A stretch of DNA of 64,000 nt, from assembly GCF_003864415.1 (NCBI RefSeq), contig NZ_BFFP01000001.1:37416-101415 (forward strand), given 5' to 3'. Positions 53,411 to 63,073 of the stretch are shown here, piece by piece. The first letter of the stretch is position 1. Every line of letters starts with the position of its first letter. A program made the translations under genes and the position numbers. Source of the DNA: Ligilactobacillus salitolerans. GTDB taxonomy: Bacteria > Bacillota > Bacilli > Lactobacillales > Lactobacillaceae. The notes beneath the pieces were generated by a model. It was not told the DNA's origin. It saw nothing but the letters and a program-made list of their open reading frames with translations, and searched no databases.

Positions 53411-54817
53411 ATGGTTGTAGGAGATTTTGCAGAGGATTTAGAAACAGTTGTCATTGGTTCCGGACCTGGCGGCTACGTGGCAGCGATCCACGCGGCTGAG
53501 CTAGGTCAAAAAGTCACCGTGATCGAACGTGAATTTATTGGCGGTGTCTGCCTCAATGTAGGGTGTATCCCTTCCAAGGCACTGATTGAAGCTGCGCATC
53601 ACTATCAATCAGCCCTCGGTTCAAATAAAATGGGGATCGTGACTGAAAATGTGAAACTTGACTTCGCTAAGGCGCAAGAATGGAAAGGCTCCGTTGTTGA
53701 CCGTCTGACTGGAGGCGTGGCTGGTTTATTTAAGAAACACCACATCGATGTCCTGTGGGGTGAAGCCTACCTCAAAGATGACCATAGTCTGCGTGTCATC
53801 GGTAAAGATGATTCCGCCCAGACCTATAATTTTGAACACCTGATCATTGCGAGCGGCAGCCATCCGATCGAGATCCCGAACTTCAAGTTTGAAGGCCGCG
53901 TCTTAGATTCGACTGGAGCTTTAGCCCTCAAAGAAGTTCCTAAAGAGTTAGTCGTCATTGGCGGCGGTTATATCGGCAGTGAACTGGCTTCTGCTTATGC
54001 AGAGCTTGGTGCCCATGTCACGATTTTGGAAGGCTTAGATTCGATCCTCGCTAACTACGAATCCGACATGGTCAAAGTTGTCCAAAAGAACATGACTGAT
54101 AAAAACGTGGATATCTATACCTCTGCGATGGCCAAAAAAGCTGAGCAAACCGATTCAGCAGTTAAGATCACGGCTGAGGTCAACGGTGAAACTAAAGAAT
54201 TCACAGCTGATTACTGTATCGTTTCTGTCGGCCGTAAGCCAAATACCGCTGAAATGGGCTTGGAACAAGCTGGCGTTAAAACAAATGACCGCGGCTTGAT
54301 CGAAGTTGATGCTCAAGGCAAGACGAGCCAGCCGCATATTTACGCGATCGGCGACGTGGTTGCCGGTGCAGCCTTGGCTCACAAGGCTAGTTATGAAGGT
54401 AAAGTTGCCGCTGAGGCTATTTCAGGCAAGACCAGCACCGTTGATTACCGCGCAATGCCTGCTGTATGTTACACCAGTGTCCAGATCGCTACGACTGGCT
54501 TGACCGTTAAAGAAGCAAAAGAACAGGGCTTAGATGTCAAAAAGGCTCAATTCCCGTTTGCAGCTAATGGCCGTGCGATCTCGATGGATGCAACTGACGG
54601 CTTTATCCGCTTAGTCTTTGTAAAAGACACGGAAGCGCTGGTTGGTGCTCAGATTGTTGGTGCTAATGCCGCTGATCTGATCACAGAATTAACGCTCGCC
54701 ATCGAATCCGGTGCAACCTTAGACGATGTTGCCTTGACCATTCACCCTCATCCATCGCTGGCTGAAGGCGTGATGGATGCAGCCGATGTCGGTCTAGGTT
54801 TCCCAACCAACATTTAA
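53411..54817 (+). CDS. pdhD: Dihydrolipoyl dehydrogenase (E3)
   Basis: A 468-residue flavoenzyme: VVIGSGPGGYVAAIHAAELG, the redox disulphide in GGVCLNVGCIPSKAL, NAD fold VVIGGGYIGSELASAYAELG, and the C-terminal HPHPSLAEG with the catalytic His. Starts three bases after pdhC. It reoxidises the lipoyl group and makes NADH. Confidence 0.97.
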   Translation: MVVGDFAEDLETVVIGSGPGGYVAAIHAAELGQKVTVIEREFIGGVCLNVGCIPSKALIEAAHHYQSALGSNKMGIVTENVKLDFAKAQEWKGSVVDRLTGGVAGLFKKHHIDVLWGEAYLKDDHSLRVIGKDDSAQTYNFEHLIIASGSHPIEIPNFKFEGRVLDSTGALALKEVPKELVVIGGGYIGSELASAYAELGAHVTILEGLDSILANYESDMVKVVQKNMTDKNVDIYTSAMAKKAEQTDSAVKITAEVNGETKEFTADYCIVSVGRKPNTAEMGLEQAGVKTNDRGLIEVDAQGKTSQPHIYAIGDVVAGAALAHKASYEGKVAAEAISGKTSTVDYRAMPAVCYTSVQIATTGLTVKEAKEQGLDVKKAQFPFAANGRAISMDATDGFIRLVFVKDTEALVGAQIVGANAADLITELTLAIESGATLDDVALTIHPHPSLAEGVMDAADVGLGFPTNI

Positions 54818-54825
54818 CTAAAACC

Positions 54826-54868
54826 CTTAAAAGCCCCTATCCCCTTTGTCATAGGGGTTTTTCTTATG
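54826..54868 (+). terminator. Terminator of the pdh operon
   Basis: AAAAGCCCCTAT pairs with ATAGGGGTTTTTC, 10 bases after the pdhD stop. Confidence 0.85.
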
Positions 54869-54921
54869 TGCTCTAACCTTAAAACTTTAAAATTTTTGGC
54901 TAAAAAGAGAGGAAGAATAAC

Positions 54922-55944
54922 ATGCAGTATATTGCAATGAAGACCACAGATATTCGTACCAATCTAGCAACCGAACAGTACCTGATGCACAGCAACAAGA
55001 TGACCCCGCCATTCATGCTGTTTTACATTGAGGAACCGTGTATCATCGTTGGCCGCAACCAAAACACGATGGAAGAAATCGATCCAGAATATTGCCGCCA
55101 GCATAACATCACGATCACCCGCCGTTTATCCGGCGGAGGCGCAATGTACCAAGACTTAGGCAACATGTGCTTTAGTATGGTCGTCCCGGCCAAGGACCAG
55201 AAATTCGGTGATTTTAAAGCGATGGTAGCGCCAGTGGTCGCCGCTTTAAAAGAGATGGGTGCTGAAGATATCGAGGTTACTGGTCGTAACGATATCGTTT
55301 TAGACGGTCGGAAGTTTTCCGGCAACGCAATGTATACTCGCGATGGCAAAACCTTCTCGCACGGGACCTGCATGTTTGATGTCGATACCGATGTAGTTGC
55401 TTCCGCCTTACGGGTGCCAAAAGACAAAATTGAATCCAAAGGGATCAAGTCCGTTCGTTCGCGCGTGATCAACATCAAGTCTTACTTGAAAGAAGAATAC
55501 CGGCAAATGGACACCTTCCAGCTGCGCGATGAGTTGATCAAAAAGATCTGGAAAACAGAAACTATCGAGGAAGCTCAAGAAAAATATGCCTATACCCTCG
55601 ATGACGAAGATCAAGCCGAGATCGCTAAAATTGAAAAAGAAATCTATTACAACTGGGACTGGGTTTACGGCAAATCGCCTAAGTTTACAGTTAAACGCCG
55701 CAAGCACTTCACTGGCGGAACAATTGATGCCCGTTTCAACGTTCAAAACGGCGTGATTGACAACCTCGTAATCTACGGTGATTTCTTTGGTCCCGAAAAT
55801 GTTGATGCCGTTCAAGATCTATTAAAAGGGAGCAAATATGCCCAGGCTGAGATCAAAGAAAAATTGAACTCAGTTGACCTTAACCGCTTCTTCTCCGGAA
55901 TCCCGCAAGACGAGATCGTAGCATTACTGAGTACCCAACAATAA
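54922..55944 (+). CDS. lplA: Lipoate-protein ligase A
   Basis: A 340-residue enzyme with RRLSGGGAMYQDLGNMCFS, GRNDIVLDGRKFSGNAMY and SHGTCMFDVDTDVV, all LplA catalytic motifs, and a C-terminal accessory domain. It activates lipoate with ATP and attaches it to Lys of the E2 lipoyl domains. The position after the pdh terminator suggests partial independence but shared function. Confidence 0.96.
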   Translation: MQYIAMKTTDIRTNLATEQYLMHSNKMTPPFMLFYIEEPCIIVGRNQNTMEEIDPEYCRQHNITITRRLSGGGAMYQDLGNMCFSMVVPAKDQKFGDFKAMVAPVVAALKEMGAEDIEVTGRNDIVLDGRKFSGNAMYTRDGKTFSHGTCMFDVDTDVVASALRVPKDKIESKGIKSVRSRVINIKSYLKEEYRQMDTFQLRDELIKKIWKTETIEEAQEKYAYTLDDEDQAEIAKIEKEIYYNWDWVYGKSPKFTVKRRKHFTGGTIDARFNVQNGVIDNLVIYGDFFGPENVDAVQDLLKGSKYAQAEIKEKLNSVDLNRFFSGIPQDEIVALLSTQQ

Positions 55945-55952
55945 TTTTTGTA

Positions 55953-56008
55953 AGCAAACAGGCTTAACTCACCCAGAATTGTCGGGTGAGTTAAGCCTGT
56001 TTTATCAC
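55953..56008 (+). terminator. Strong terminator after lplA
   Basis: Perfect 19-base arms, AAACAGGCTTAACTCACCC and its complement, around a 9-base loop, followed by a T run. Confidence 0.93.
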
Positions 56009-56083
56009 ATATTTTAATGTTTCAAAAAGTGCTAGAATATTATCTAAACTTTATTATTTTAAAAAAATAGGATGTGACACACT

Positions 56084-57103
56084 ATGGTAGAGTCCAAGAG
56101 ACTTCCTTGGTCAAAGATCCACCCCGACCCGATCACCAATATCGCAGCTAAACCGCTTAGTAAACAGTACTATGGCTTAGGCACCACGATCAATTTGACT
56201 ACCTTTGGCACGACAACTGCAGCCGATTTAGATACTGCCTATGATTTAATTGCATATTATGAAGACCTTTTAACTGTTAACCGCTCTGAATCCGAGCTCA
56301 TGGCCGTTAATCAGGCGGCAGGCAGCAGACCTGTCCAAGTTTCAGCCGGAGTATATTCCTTGACTAAAAGAGCCATCGCTGTCAGTCGCCAACAGCTGGG
56401 TTTTAACGCAGCCATTGGCCCGCTGGTTAAGTTATGGGATATCGGCTTTAACGACGCACACGTTCCCTCTCAGGCTGAAATTAACCAAACTTTGACTGTC
56501 ATCGATCCCAACCAGATTGAATTAAACGACCGAGATCAAACGATTTTCTTAAAACAGGCTGGAATGCAGCTCGATTTAGGCGGGATCGCCAAGGGCTTCA
56601 TTGCCGATCGCATCAAGGATCTCTGGGCTGCTCGCGGAATCAACAGCGGCCTGATCGACCTAGGCGGCAATCTCTTGTTAGTCGGCCCCCAACCTTCACA
56701 TGCAGACGGCCTTTGGCGGGTCGGTGTCCAAGCCCCGCAAGACCAGCGCGGTCAAGCAGTAGCTGTGGTCAAAACTCCTGCCTGTTCTGTAGTGACCAGC
56801 GGGATCTACGAACGCCATTTAGACATTAACGGCAAAACCTACCACCATATTCTGGACTCACTGACTGGTTACCCACGCAGTAATGATTTGGCCAGTGTGA
56901 CAGTCTTTTCCAAATACTCGATCGACGGTGAGATCCAGACGACCGAGTTATTCTTCGCTGGTCAGCCGCAAGCAGGTTGGGCACAAGACGACCCAGATAT
57001 TTATGGAGCTGTCTTTGTCACAAAAGATAATAAGATCCTCGTTAGCGGCCTAGATCCAGCTAATATCCAGGTCATCGCTCCCGGCTTTGAATTACTACCA
57101 TAA
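56084..57103 (+). CDS. apbE: FAD:protein FMN transferase (ApbE family)
   Basis: A 339-residue protein without a clear lipoprotein signal. ApbE features: YYGLGTTINLTTFG at the N-terminus, LDLGGIAKGFIADRI, INSGLIDLGGNLLLVG, and HHILDSLTGYPRSNDLASVTVFS. It transfers FMN onto Thr of membrane or extracellular proteins. RBS AGGATG. No RnfG/NqrC or fumarate reductase partner is adjacent. Monocistronic. Confidence 0.93.
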   Translation: MVESKRLPWSKIHPDPITNIAAKPLSKQYYGLGTTINLTTFGTTTAADLDTAYDLIAYYEDLLTVNRSESELMAVNQAAGSRPVQVSAGVYSLTKRAIAVSRQQLGFNAAIGPLVKLWDIGFNDAHVPSQAEINQTLTVIDPNQIELNDRDQTIFLKQAGMQLDLGGIAKGFIADRIKDLWAARGINSGLIDLGGNLLLVGPQPSHADGLWRVGVQAPQDQRGQAVAVVKTPACSVVTSGIYERHLDINGKTYHHILDSLTGYPRSNDLASVTVFSKYSIDGEIQTTELFFAGQPQAGWAQDDPDIYGAVFVTKDNKILVSGLDPANIQVIAPGFELLP

Positions 57104-57104
57104 A

Positions 57105-57152
57105 TCAAAAAAGGACAGGAAAGGTTAATACGCCTTCACTGTCCTTTTTTTG
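57105..57152. terminator. Terminator after apbE
   Basis: AAAAAAGGACAG pairs with CTGTCCTTTTTTT around a 20-base loop. Works in both directions and so could also end transcripts that run from fbp through the repeats. Confidence 0.85.
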
Positions 57153-57196
57153 CTAAGTGTCTAGTTGCGTTTCAATGGTCAAACGGCAGCGGTTGA

Positions 57197-57700
57197 TTAG
57201 TCGAGCATAAGCAAGCAGAAAGCTGTGCCTAGCTAACTTCGTCATCATAGTGCAAAGCACGCACTATCATGCCAAAGTCTGCTAGTGCTCACTTTCTACC
57301 GCTTGCTTATGCTCTGTTTTCTTAGTCGAGTTACGCATGGCAGAAGGTTGCGCCTAACCAACTTCAGCAACAATGCTGAAACCCGCATTTTTTCTGAAGT
57401 CCGTTAGTGCTCACCTTCTAAACGCCATGCTCCACTCTGTTTTCTTAGTCGAGTTACGCAGAGCAAAAGATTCCGCTTATCCAACACCAAACCCATGGTG
57501 CAAAGCACGCACCATGCGTCCGGCGTCTGATAATGCTCATCTTTTATGCGCTCTGCTCCACTCTGTTTTTTTAGTCGAGTTCCAACAAGCAGAAGACTGC
57601 GCTTATCCAACTTCAACACCACGACGCAAAAACCGCGTCATTGTTTTGAAGTCCGATAATGCTCATCTTCTCCCGCTTGTTTCCACTCTGTTTTCCTTAG
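57197..57700. repeat. Four tandem structured repeats with covarying stems
   Basis: Units start at 57197, 57322, 57445 and 57571 (period 125, 123, 126, 126), each beginning TTAGTCGAG and ending near CTCTGTTTT. The last ends in the fbp stop region (TTAGTACC). Each unit is a rod-like hairpin with four helices. Arms differ between units yet remain complementary: GCATAAGCAAGC/GCTTGCTTATGC, GCATGGC/GCCATGC, GCAGAGC/GCTCTGC, AACAAGC/GCTTGTT. An inner helix also covaries (AGAAAG/CTTTCT, AGAAGG/CCTTCT, AAAAGAT/ATCTTTT, AGAAGA/TCTTCT), as do the next (TAGC/GCTA, TAAC/GTTA, TATC/GATA twice) and the apical one (ATAGTGC, AATGC, CATGGTGC, GACGC arms). No gene, no terminator T run. Confidence 0.88.
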
Positions 57701-59670
57701 TACCTTTCCAACATGCTTCTCAACATCTTCACGTTCTCTTTTAACCTTGCCCCGATATCCGTATCCGCTACCGCCTTGCGATGGACCTCATGGTTGACAA
57801 CTCTTCTCGTCGAAATAATGTCATTTCCATTTACGATCGTATCTTCCTTCGAGGTAAACGGGTGGTGCTCCACCAGCTGCAATCCATATGAATTATATAG
57901 TAACGTATATCCGCCAAAGCCGGTCGTTGGTTGGTATGCCTTGGAATAGCCGCCATCGATCACCAGCATCTTCCCATTGGCCATGACCGCATCATGGCCG
58001 CGTTTGACCGGCGTGTGCCCGTTGATCACATGACCATCTTCCGGCTCCAAGCCAAACTCCTTTAAAAGCTTAATACAGAAATCTTCATCATGCCGTAAAG
58101 CAAAATACGGATTCCGCTCTTCCTTGTGTGTTTCCTTGTCTGCAATAAAATAGCGTTCAAAAGTCGTCATGGCCTTCTTACCAAATAAAGGCGAGAATGG
58201 TCCCTGCCATAAATACCAGACTAAGTCAGCTGCACTTGGATCATCATCGCAGGGGTCATTATATGCATGGCGCACTTGGCGGTCGAAGAAATCAACCAGC
58301 TTTTTCCCCGCATACTTTTTGCCGCCGTATTCGAAAGCCAAAAAATTTCCATTTTGATCGACTGGCATACAGCCGTGCAACAGTAGATTATTGTTGTAAC
58401 ACAAATACATGCTGCCCTTGTTGACCAAGAAATCCAGGTGCCGTTTTAAACTTTTGGATTCAATAAATGAGTGCAGCAATCCCTCGACCAGCTCCTGTTC
58501 TTCCTGCGTGAGCTTGCTGGGCTCTTTGGGATCGATCAAATCAAAACAAGTGTTGGTCAAATGATAGCTTTTATTATTCAGCTTAATGGTCTGATCTTGA
58601 TAATTGATCTTCGTTAATAACTTCCGATCCCCCATCGCAAAATCAGGCTCCCGCTCGATTTCCTGGATCTCCAGCTTGAATTGCATGATCGCCACCGCTT
58701 GTTGGATCTGCGTTAGCTGCAATCTTTCACCGTCAAAATTAAATGAGTCTCCATCAACCAGTTTGGGACGAAAGGCCGGGTTATCCTGGTAATTTTCCTC
58801 GGCAAAACGCGTCAGGTGGCGCAGGCTGATCCCGTAAGCATCCTCGATCGTCGCCAAGTTATTATAACGCGCACTGATCCGCAGCAGGTTCAGCATGCTT
58901 AAGGCCGAACCTGAAGCCGCTCCGACCCATAACATATCATGGTTGCCCCACTGAATATCCACGGAATGGTAGTCCATCAAGCGGTCCATGATCATTTCTG
59001 GATGCTCGCCCCGGTCATAAATGTCACCTAAGACATGCAAGTGATCCACTACAAGCTGCTGAATCGTGTAACAGGTCGCAATGATAAACTCATCGGTCAC
59101 GCCCATCGTCACTAAATTTTTCATCAGCTGGTCGACATAGCTGCGTTTATCAAATTCCTGCGGATCCGTGTACAGCAGTTCTTCCGTCAAATAGACAAAA
59201 TTAGGATCAAGCGCCTTGCGGACTTTCGAGCGCGTGTACTTGGTCGAAACAAACTGCAGCAGCTCCAGCAAACGCTGGATCGTATCTAAATACCACTGCT
59301 CTAAATCGCCGTCTTCATTTAACTGGCGCTTTTTATACTCCAGCTTTTCTTCTGGATAATAGATCAAGCTGGCAAAATTTTGGAGCCGGTTCGCTGTCAA
59401 TCTTCCTCCAAATACATCCTTGATCTTGTTTTTAATGTTGCCGGAACCATTACGCAAGATATGGTCAAAGGCCGCATACTCGCCATGCAAGTCGCTGACA
59501 AAGTGCTCGGTTGCTTTGGGCAAGTGCAGGATTGCCTCTAAGTTCATGATTTCGGTAATAACTGCTTCTTTAGTCGGAAACCGCTCTTCCATCAAGTCGC
59601 GGAGATACTTCTGTTGACTGCTATTGTCAGCATTTTCAAATTGGTTTATTTGTTTTGCTTTATTTTTCAT
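57697..59670 (-). CDS. fbp: Fructose-1,6-bisphosphatase, class 3
   Basis: ATG 59670 (MKNKAKQINQF) has GAGGT seven bases upstream; a longer frame starts earlier without a ribosome site. The 657-residue length fits class 3 FBPases. Metallophosphoesterase-type motifs are visible: VSDLHGEYAAFDHILRNGSG, LGDIYDRGEHPEMIM, IQWGNHDMLWVGAASGS and HVINGHTPVKRGHDAV. It dephosphorylates fructose-1,6-bisphosphate for gluconeogenesis. The stop codon lies in the fourth repeat unit, so the repeats form its 3 prime flank. Confidence 0.96.
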   Translation of the reverse strand: MKNKAKQINQFENADNSSQQKYLRDLMEERFPTKEAVITEIMNLEAILHLPKATEHFVSDLHGEYAAFDHILRNGSGNIKNKIKDVFGGRLTANRLQNFASLIYYPEEKLEYKKRQLNEDGDLEQWYLDTIQRLLELLQFVSTKYTRSKVRKALDPNFVYLTEELLYTDPQEFDKRSYVDQLMKNLVTMGVTDEFIIATCYTIQQLVVDHLHVLGDIYDRGEHPEMIMDRLMDYHSVDIQWGNHDMLWVGAASGSALSMLNLLRISARYNNLATIEDAYGISLRHLTRFAEENYQDNPAFRPKLVDGDSFNFDGERLQLTQIQQAVAIMQFKLEIQEIEREPDFAMGDRKLLTKINYQDQTIKLNNKSYHLTNTCFDLIDPKEPSKLTQEEQELVEGLLHSFIESKSLKRHLDFLVNKGSMYLCYNNNLLLHGCMPVDQNGNFLAFEYGGKKYAGKKLVDFFDRQVRHAYNDPCDDDPSAADLVWYLWQGPFSPLFGKKAMTTFERYFIADKETHKEERNPYFALRHDEDFCIKLLKEFGLEPEDGHVINGHTPVKRGHDAVMANGKMLVIDGGYSKAYQPTTGFGGYTLLYNSYGLQLVEHHPFTSKEDTIVNGNDIISTRRVVNHEVHRKAVADTDIGARLKENVKMLRSMLERY

Positions 59671-60146
59671 CAGAATTACCTCACAAACTGAATCGTTTCT
59701 TTGTTTTCTAAATGTCAATAAAACCATCATATTACTTATTTTAAGCATTTACAACCATTTGTATTATGCGTTTGCTCACAAATAATTAAAAATTAAACTT
59801 TACGTAGCTCTTTTTTCACATTCTCCAGGTCAAGTTTTACTAAATTGGTATAGTAAGAATTGTAAAAAAAGGAGCTATTCTTTAATTTTTACGGAAAAAA
59901 GTTTCTCAACGTTTTCATTTTTCTCTGTTTGCGGTATTCTTAAGTTGCTAACTATTGTATTATTTTTCGTTTCTATGCTATGATACGCAATTGTGGTGAA
60001 AATTTACCCTTTTTCTTTCTGGTCCAAGCAAAACTTAAGCTGCCTTTCAGCTATTATTTTTATTCACGCTAGGGTTTGCAGGCAAAAAGAAAAAGCTTGA
60101 GCCGCATTTTATCGCGAACCTCGAGTTCAGAAAGGTGTTTTTTATT
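59671..60146. promoter_or_regulatory. Divergent promoter region between fbp and the L,D-transpeptidase gene
   Basis: 476 bases. A candidate promoter for the plus-strand gene is TTGTAT (59955-59960), 18-bp spacer, TATGAT (59979-59984) with a TG extension. An inverted repeat AAGAAT...ATTCTT surrounds an AAAGGAG at about 59853-59882, but no frame follows it. Nothing else seen. Confidence 0.45.
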
Positions 60147-61565
60147 TTGAAAGCTAATAAAAAAGTTTGGCTGTTAGCAGGCTTAGCACTAGTTGCAGCG
60201 GCTTGCGGCGGGTATTATGGGTGGCATGCCACTCATTTTGCCAAAGATACAGTTGTCCAAGGTATCAATATTAGCAAGATGTCGTACAAAGAAGCAGATG
60301 CAGCGATCCAAAAGAACCTCAAGGAACCATCCTATGCGCTGACAGATCCGCAAACGCACAAGACGCTTTACCAAGGAAAACTAAAAATCGCGGCCAATCA
60401 TGCATACCGCAAGGAGTTAAAGGAGCTCTTACATCAGCGGCGCGTTAATCCTTTTTCTAATGAAAGCGGCCAGGCTAACCAAGCTAAAATCTATGATCAG
60501 ACAGCCGCTAAAGAAAACTTGGCACAGCAGCGTGCTACGATTGCGCAAGCTTTAAACCAGACTAACCAAAGTCGAACTGCTCCGCAAAACGCACGGATCA
60601 CAGTGACTAATGGCCAGGCGCAATTGACCAAAGCAGTTGACGGCAATCAGATCGACACGCAAAAGACCTTGGAGCAGCTGACTAAGTCGATCAACCCTAA
60701 CCGGACTGGACAGCAAAAGGTCGATGTTGTTTTATCCAAGGCAACTTGGACGGGTGAAACTGAATATCAACAACTGACAAAAAAAATGGGTCAGACCTTT
60801 AAATATTCTGTCATGGGTCACACCGAAACCGGCAAAGTCAAAGACTTGTTAAATTCCGGCACGATCACAGACAAAGGAACAAATATCAACCTGAGTCCCA
60901 GCTATAATTTCATTACTAAGCTGAACCAGAAATATTCCCTTTCGGGTTCAAACTCAGCCAGTTTCACTACTGTTCAGGGGAATCAAGTGTCCTTTGATAA
61001 TTCCCAAGGAACGTTAGGCTGGGCAATTTCAGAGTATACCGAAGGACGCTACTTGCAAGAACAGCTCTTAAAGGGTAATTTTAACGTTTCTGCTAAATCC
61101 CTGGTCAATAACACACAAAAGTATGATAAGGCCAATCTTGATGATTTAAAGAAAACCGATCATATTGAAATAGACTTGACCAAAGAACAGCTTTACCTAG
61201 TTCAAGGAAATAAAGTGACCCAGCAGATGCCGGTCAACACTGGTTCACCGAAAGTCAATATCGCAACTCCGACTGGCTACTACTATATCAAATGGCGTAA
61301 AGCTCCTATGACCATGAAGGGGACTGAAAAAGATGGGACTAAATACAGCTCCTATGTTCCTCAGGCGATGGACTTAACTGATGATGGGATCTTCATTCAT
61401 TCCGCGCCTTGGGTTGCCAAAGCAACGTTTGGCAATCCTAAGGTCCGCTATGAAAAAGGCTCCAACGGTTGTATCAACGTCGCACCCGCTGCGATGGTCA
61501 AGCTCTTTAACAGCTCGCACCAAGGCATGCCGGTCATCATCTATGGCAACGGTACTGCTTCATAA
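60147..61565 (+). CDS. L,D-transpeptidase (YkuD) with PG-binding domain
   Basis: TTG 60147 is favoured, 11 bases after AAAGG; GTG 60135 overlaps the ribosome site. The 472-residue protein has an N-terminal membrane anchor (KVWLLAGLALVAAACGGYYGW), a helical PG-binding (PG_binding_4) region (about 35-330), then a YkuD domain from about residue 350 with IEIDLTKEQLYLV, IFIHSAPW and the active-site Cys in GSNGCINVAPA. It cross-links peptidoglycan peptides outside the membrane. Confidence 0.92.
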   Translation: MKANKKVWLLAGLALVAAACGGYYGWHATHFAKDTVVQGINISKMSYKEADAAIQKNLKEPSYALTDPQTHKTLYQGKLKIAANHAYRKELKELLHQRRVNPFSNESGQANQAKIYDQTAAKENLAQQRATIAQALNQTNQSRTAPQNARITVTNGQAQLTKAVDGNQIDTQKTLEQLTKSINPNRTGQQKVDVVLSKATWTGETEYQQLTKKMGQTFKYSVMGHTETGKVKDLLNSGTITDKGTNINLSPSYNFITKLNQKYSLSGSNSASFTTVQGNQVSFDNSQGTLGWAISEYTEGRYLQEQLLKGNFNVSAKSLVNNTQKYDKANLDDLKKTDHIEIDLTKEQLYLVQGNKVTQQMPVNTGSPKVNIATPTGYYYIKWRKAPMTMKGTEKDGTKYSSYVPQAMDLTDDGIFIHSAPWVAKATFGNPKVRYEKGSNGCINVAPAAMVKLFNSSHQGMPVIIYGNGTAS

Positions 61566-61574
61566 AACTGCCAA

Positions 61575-61590
61575 TGTTTCACGTGAAACA
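61575..61590. other. parS site 4
   Basis: Perfect TGTTTCACGTGAAACA, nine bases after the L,D-transpeptidase stop; the copy closest to oriC. Confidence 0.92.
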
Positions 61591-61597
61591 TTAATAA

Positions 61598-61652
61598 AAA
61601 GAACGGTTCAGACAACAATTTCTTTCTTGTCGTCTGAACCGTTCTTTATTTA
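61598..61652. terminator. Bidirectional terminator
   Basis: AAAGAACGGTTCAGACAACAA pairs with TTGTCGTCTGAACCGTTCTTT; between the convergent transpeptidase and ackA. Confidence 0.9.
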
Positions 61653-61659
61653 GCTTCAA

Positions 61660-62865
61660 TTATTTGTTTTCTGCTTCAGCTTTCAATTTCATGATGTCGC
61701 GTGCGATCATCAATTCTTCGTTAGTTGAGAGACGCAAAACAGCAACCTTGGAATCCGGCTGAGAGATCACGCCTTCATAGTTAGCAGCATTCTTTTCTTC
61801 ATCGAAGGTCACACCGAGGTAAGCTAAGCGTTCGAGGATCCGTTTGCGAACTGGCATTGAGTTTTCACCGATCCCGGCAGTAAAGACGATCCCGTCGACA
61901 CCGCCCATTTCAGCGATATACTCACCAATATATTTGATAACATTCTTAACAAAGATGTCGATCGTCAAACTAGCGCGTTCATTGCCTTCTTTTTCAGCTT
62001 CAAGCAAATCACGCATATCAGAAGAAATACCAGAAACACCCAGTAAACCAGATTTATGATTTAAGATATCAAGCATTTCGTCCATCGAAGTGATATTGAG
62101 CTTATCCATCATATAACCCAACAACGCAGCGTCAACATCCCCGGAGCGAGTTGCCATTGTCACACCAGTTAATGGTGTAAAGCCCATTGAGATATCAAAT
62201 GACTTACCGTCTTTGACCGCACAGATCGAAGAACCTGCACCTAAATGGCAAGTGATCAGTTTCAAATCTTCCACCGGCTTGCCAAGAGTTTCAGCAGCCT
62301 GTTGAGAAACGTAGTGATGACTGATCCCGTGAGCACCATAGCGGCGCACGCTATATTTTTCGTACCATTCGTATGGTGTACTATAGAGGTAATTAACTGC
62401 TGGCACGGTTTGATGGAACGCTGTATCAAAGGAGGCAACCGCAAAAGCATTCGGCAAGATCTCCTTGAAAGCTTTAATTCCCATCAAATTAGCCGGGTTA
62501 TGCAAAGGCGCCATATCAGAAATTTCATCGATATGCTTGATCACTTCATCATCAACCACAACTGAATGCTTGAAATACTCGCCCCCAGCAACCACACGGT
62601 GACCAACACCGGTGATTTCATTGAGGTCTTCCACAATGTGCAGATCTTTTAACAAGAAAGTCAAGCGGTCAACTGCCACTTGATGATCTTTGATTTCTTC
62701 ATCGCTCACAAATTTTTGTCCGTCACCATACTTGATGTTGATCTGGGACCCGTTGATCCCGATCCGGTCAACTAAACCGTCTGCGAGCTCCTTTTCTTCT
62801 GGCATCACCAGCAACTTGAATTTCAAACTTGAACTGCCTGAATTAATAACCAGCAGCTTTTCCAT
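61660..62865 (-). CDS. ackA: Acetate kinase
   Basis: A 401-residue kinase of the ASKHA fold: LLVINSGSSSLKFKLL at the N-terminus, GVGHRVVAGGEYF, RYGAHGISHHYVS, HLGAGSSICAV, TGIGENS (in FTAGIGENSMPVR). It makes ATP and acetate from acetyl phosphate. RBS AAGGGAGAGG. A cre-like site lies upstream. Confidence 0.97.
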   Translation of the reverse strand: MEKLLVINSGSSSLKFKLLVMPEEKELADGLVDRIGINGSQINIKYGDGQKFVSDEEIKDHQVAVDRLTFLLKDLHIVEDLNEITGVGHRVVAGGEYFKHSVVVDDEVIKHIDEISDMAPLHNPANLMGIKAFKEILPNAFAVASFDTAFHQTVPAVNYLYSTPYEWYEKYSVRRYGAHGISHHYVSQQAAETLGKPVEDLKLITCHLGAGSSICAVKDGKSFDISMGFTPLTGVTMATRSGDVDAALLGYMMDKLNITSMDEMLDILNHKSGLLGVSGISSDMRDLLEAEKEGNERASLTIDIFVKNVIKYIGEYIAEMGGVDGIVFTAGIGENSMPVRKRILERLAYLGVTFDEEKNAANYEGVISQPDSKVAVLRLSTNEELMIARDIMKLKAEAENK

Positions 62866-62925
62866 ATGCGATCCTCTCCCTTATTTATTAATACCAATAA
62901 AAATCATAATCCATCTGAATACTAA

Positions 62926-62939
62926 TGTAAACGCTTAAT
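62926..62939 (-). promoter_or_regulatory. cre-like site upstream of ackA
   Basis: TGTAAACGCTTAAT matches cre at 12 of 14 positions, 60 bases before the ackA start. CcpA activates ackA in Bacillus through such a site. Confidence 0.55.
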
Positions 62940-63073
62940 ATCAAATTTTATGATTTATTCTGCCGGACAGATCCAGCTACTTTCTAACATACCATTGAAA
63001 ACGACAAAAAAACACCATTCTACCCCTAAAAGTTGTTTTTCATCCTAAAAGTGCCGGCAGCTGTTTTTGCAGA

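Noticed and set aside
57197-57700. CRISPR array
   Set aside because: Units are long (123-126 bp), conserved throughout and folded into hairpins; no short identical repeats with unique spacers and no cas genes.
57197-57700. Integron attC array
   Set aside because: Rod-like folding is reminiscent of attC, but GTTRRRY/RYYYAAC core sites and an integrase or cassette genes are missing.
57373-57744. Plus-strand reading frame across the tandem repeats (about 123 codons) and its minus-strand counterpart
   Set aside because: No ribosome site, and the frame exists only because the repeat period (123, 126, 126) is divisible by three; covarying stems explain the sequence better than coding.
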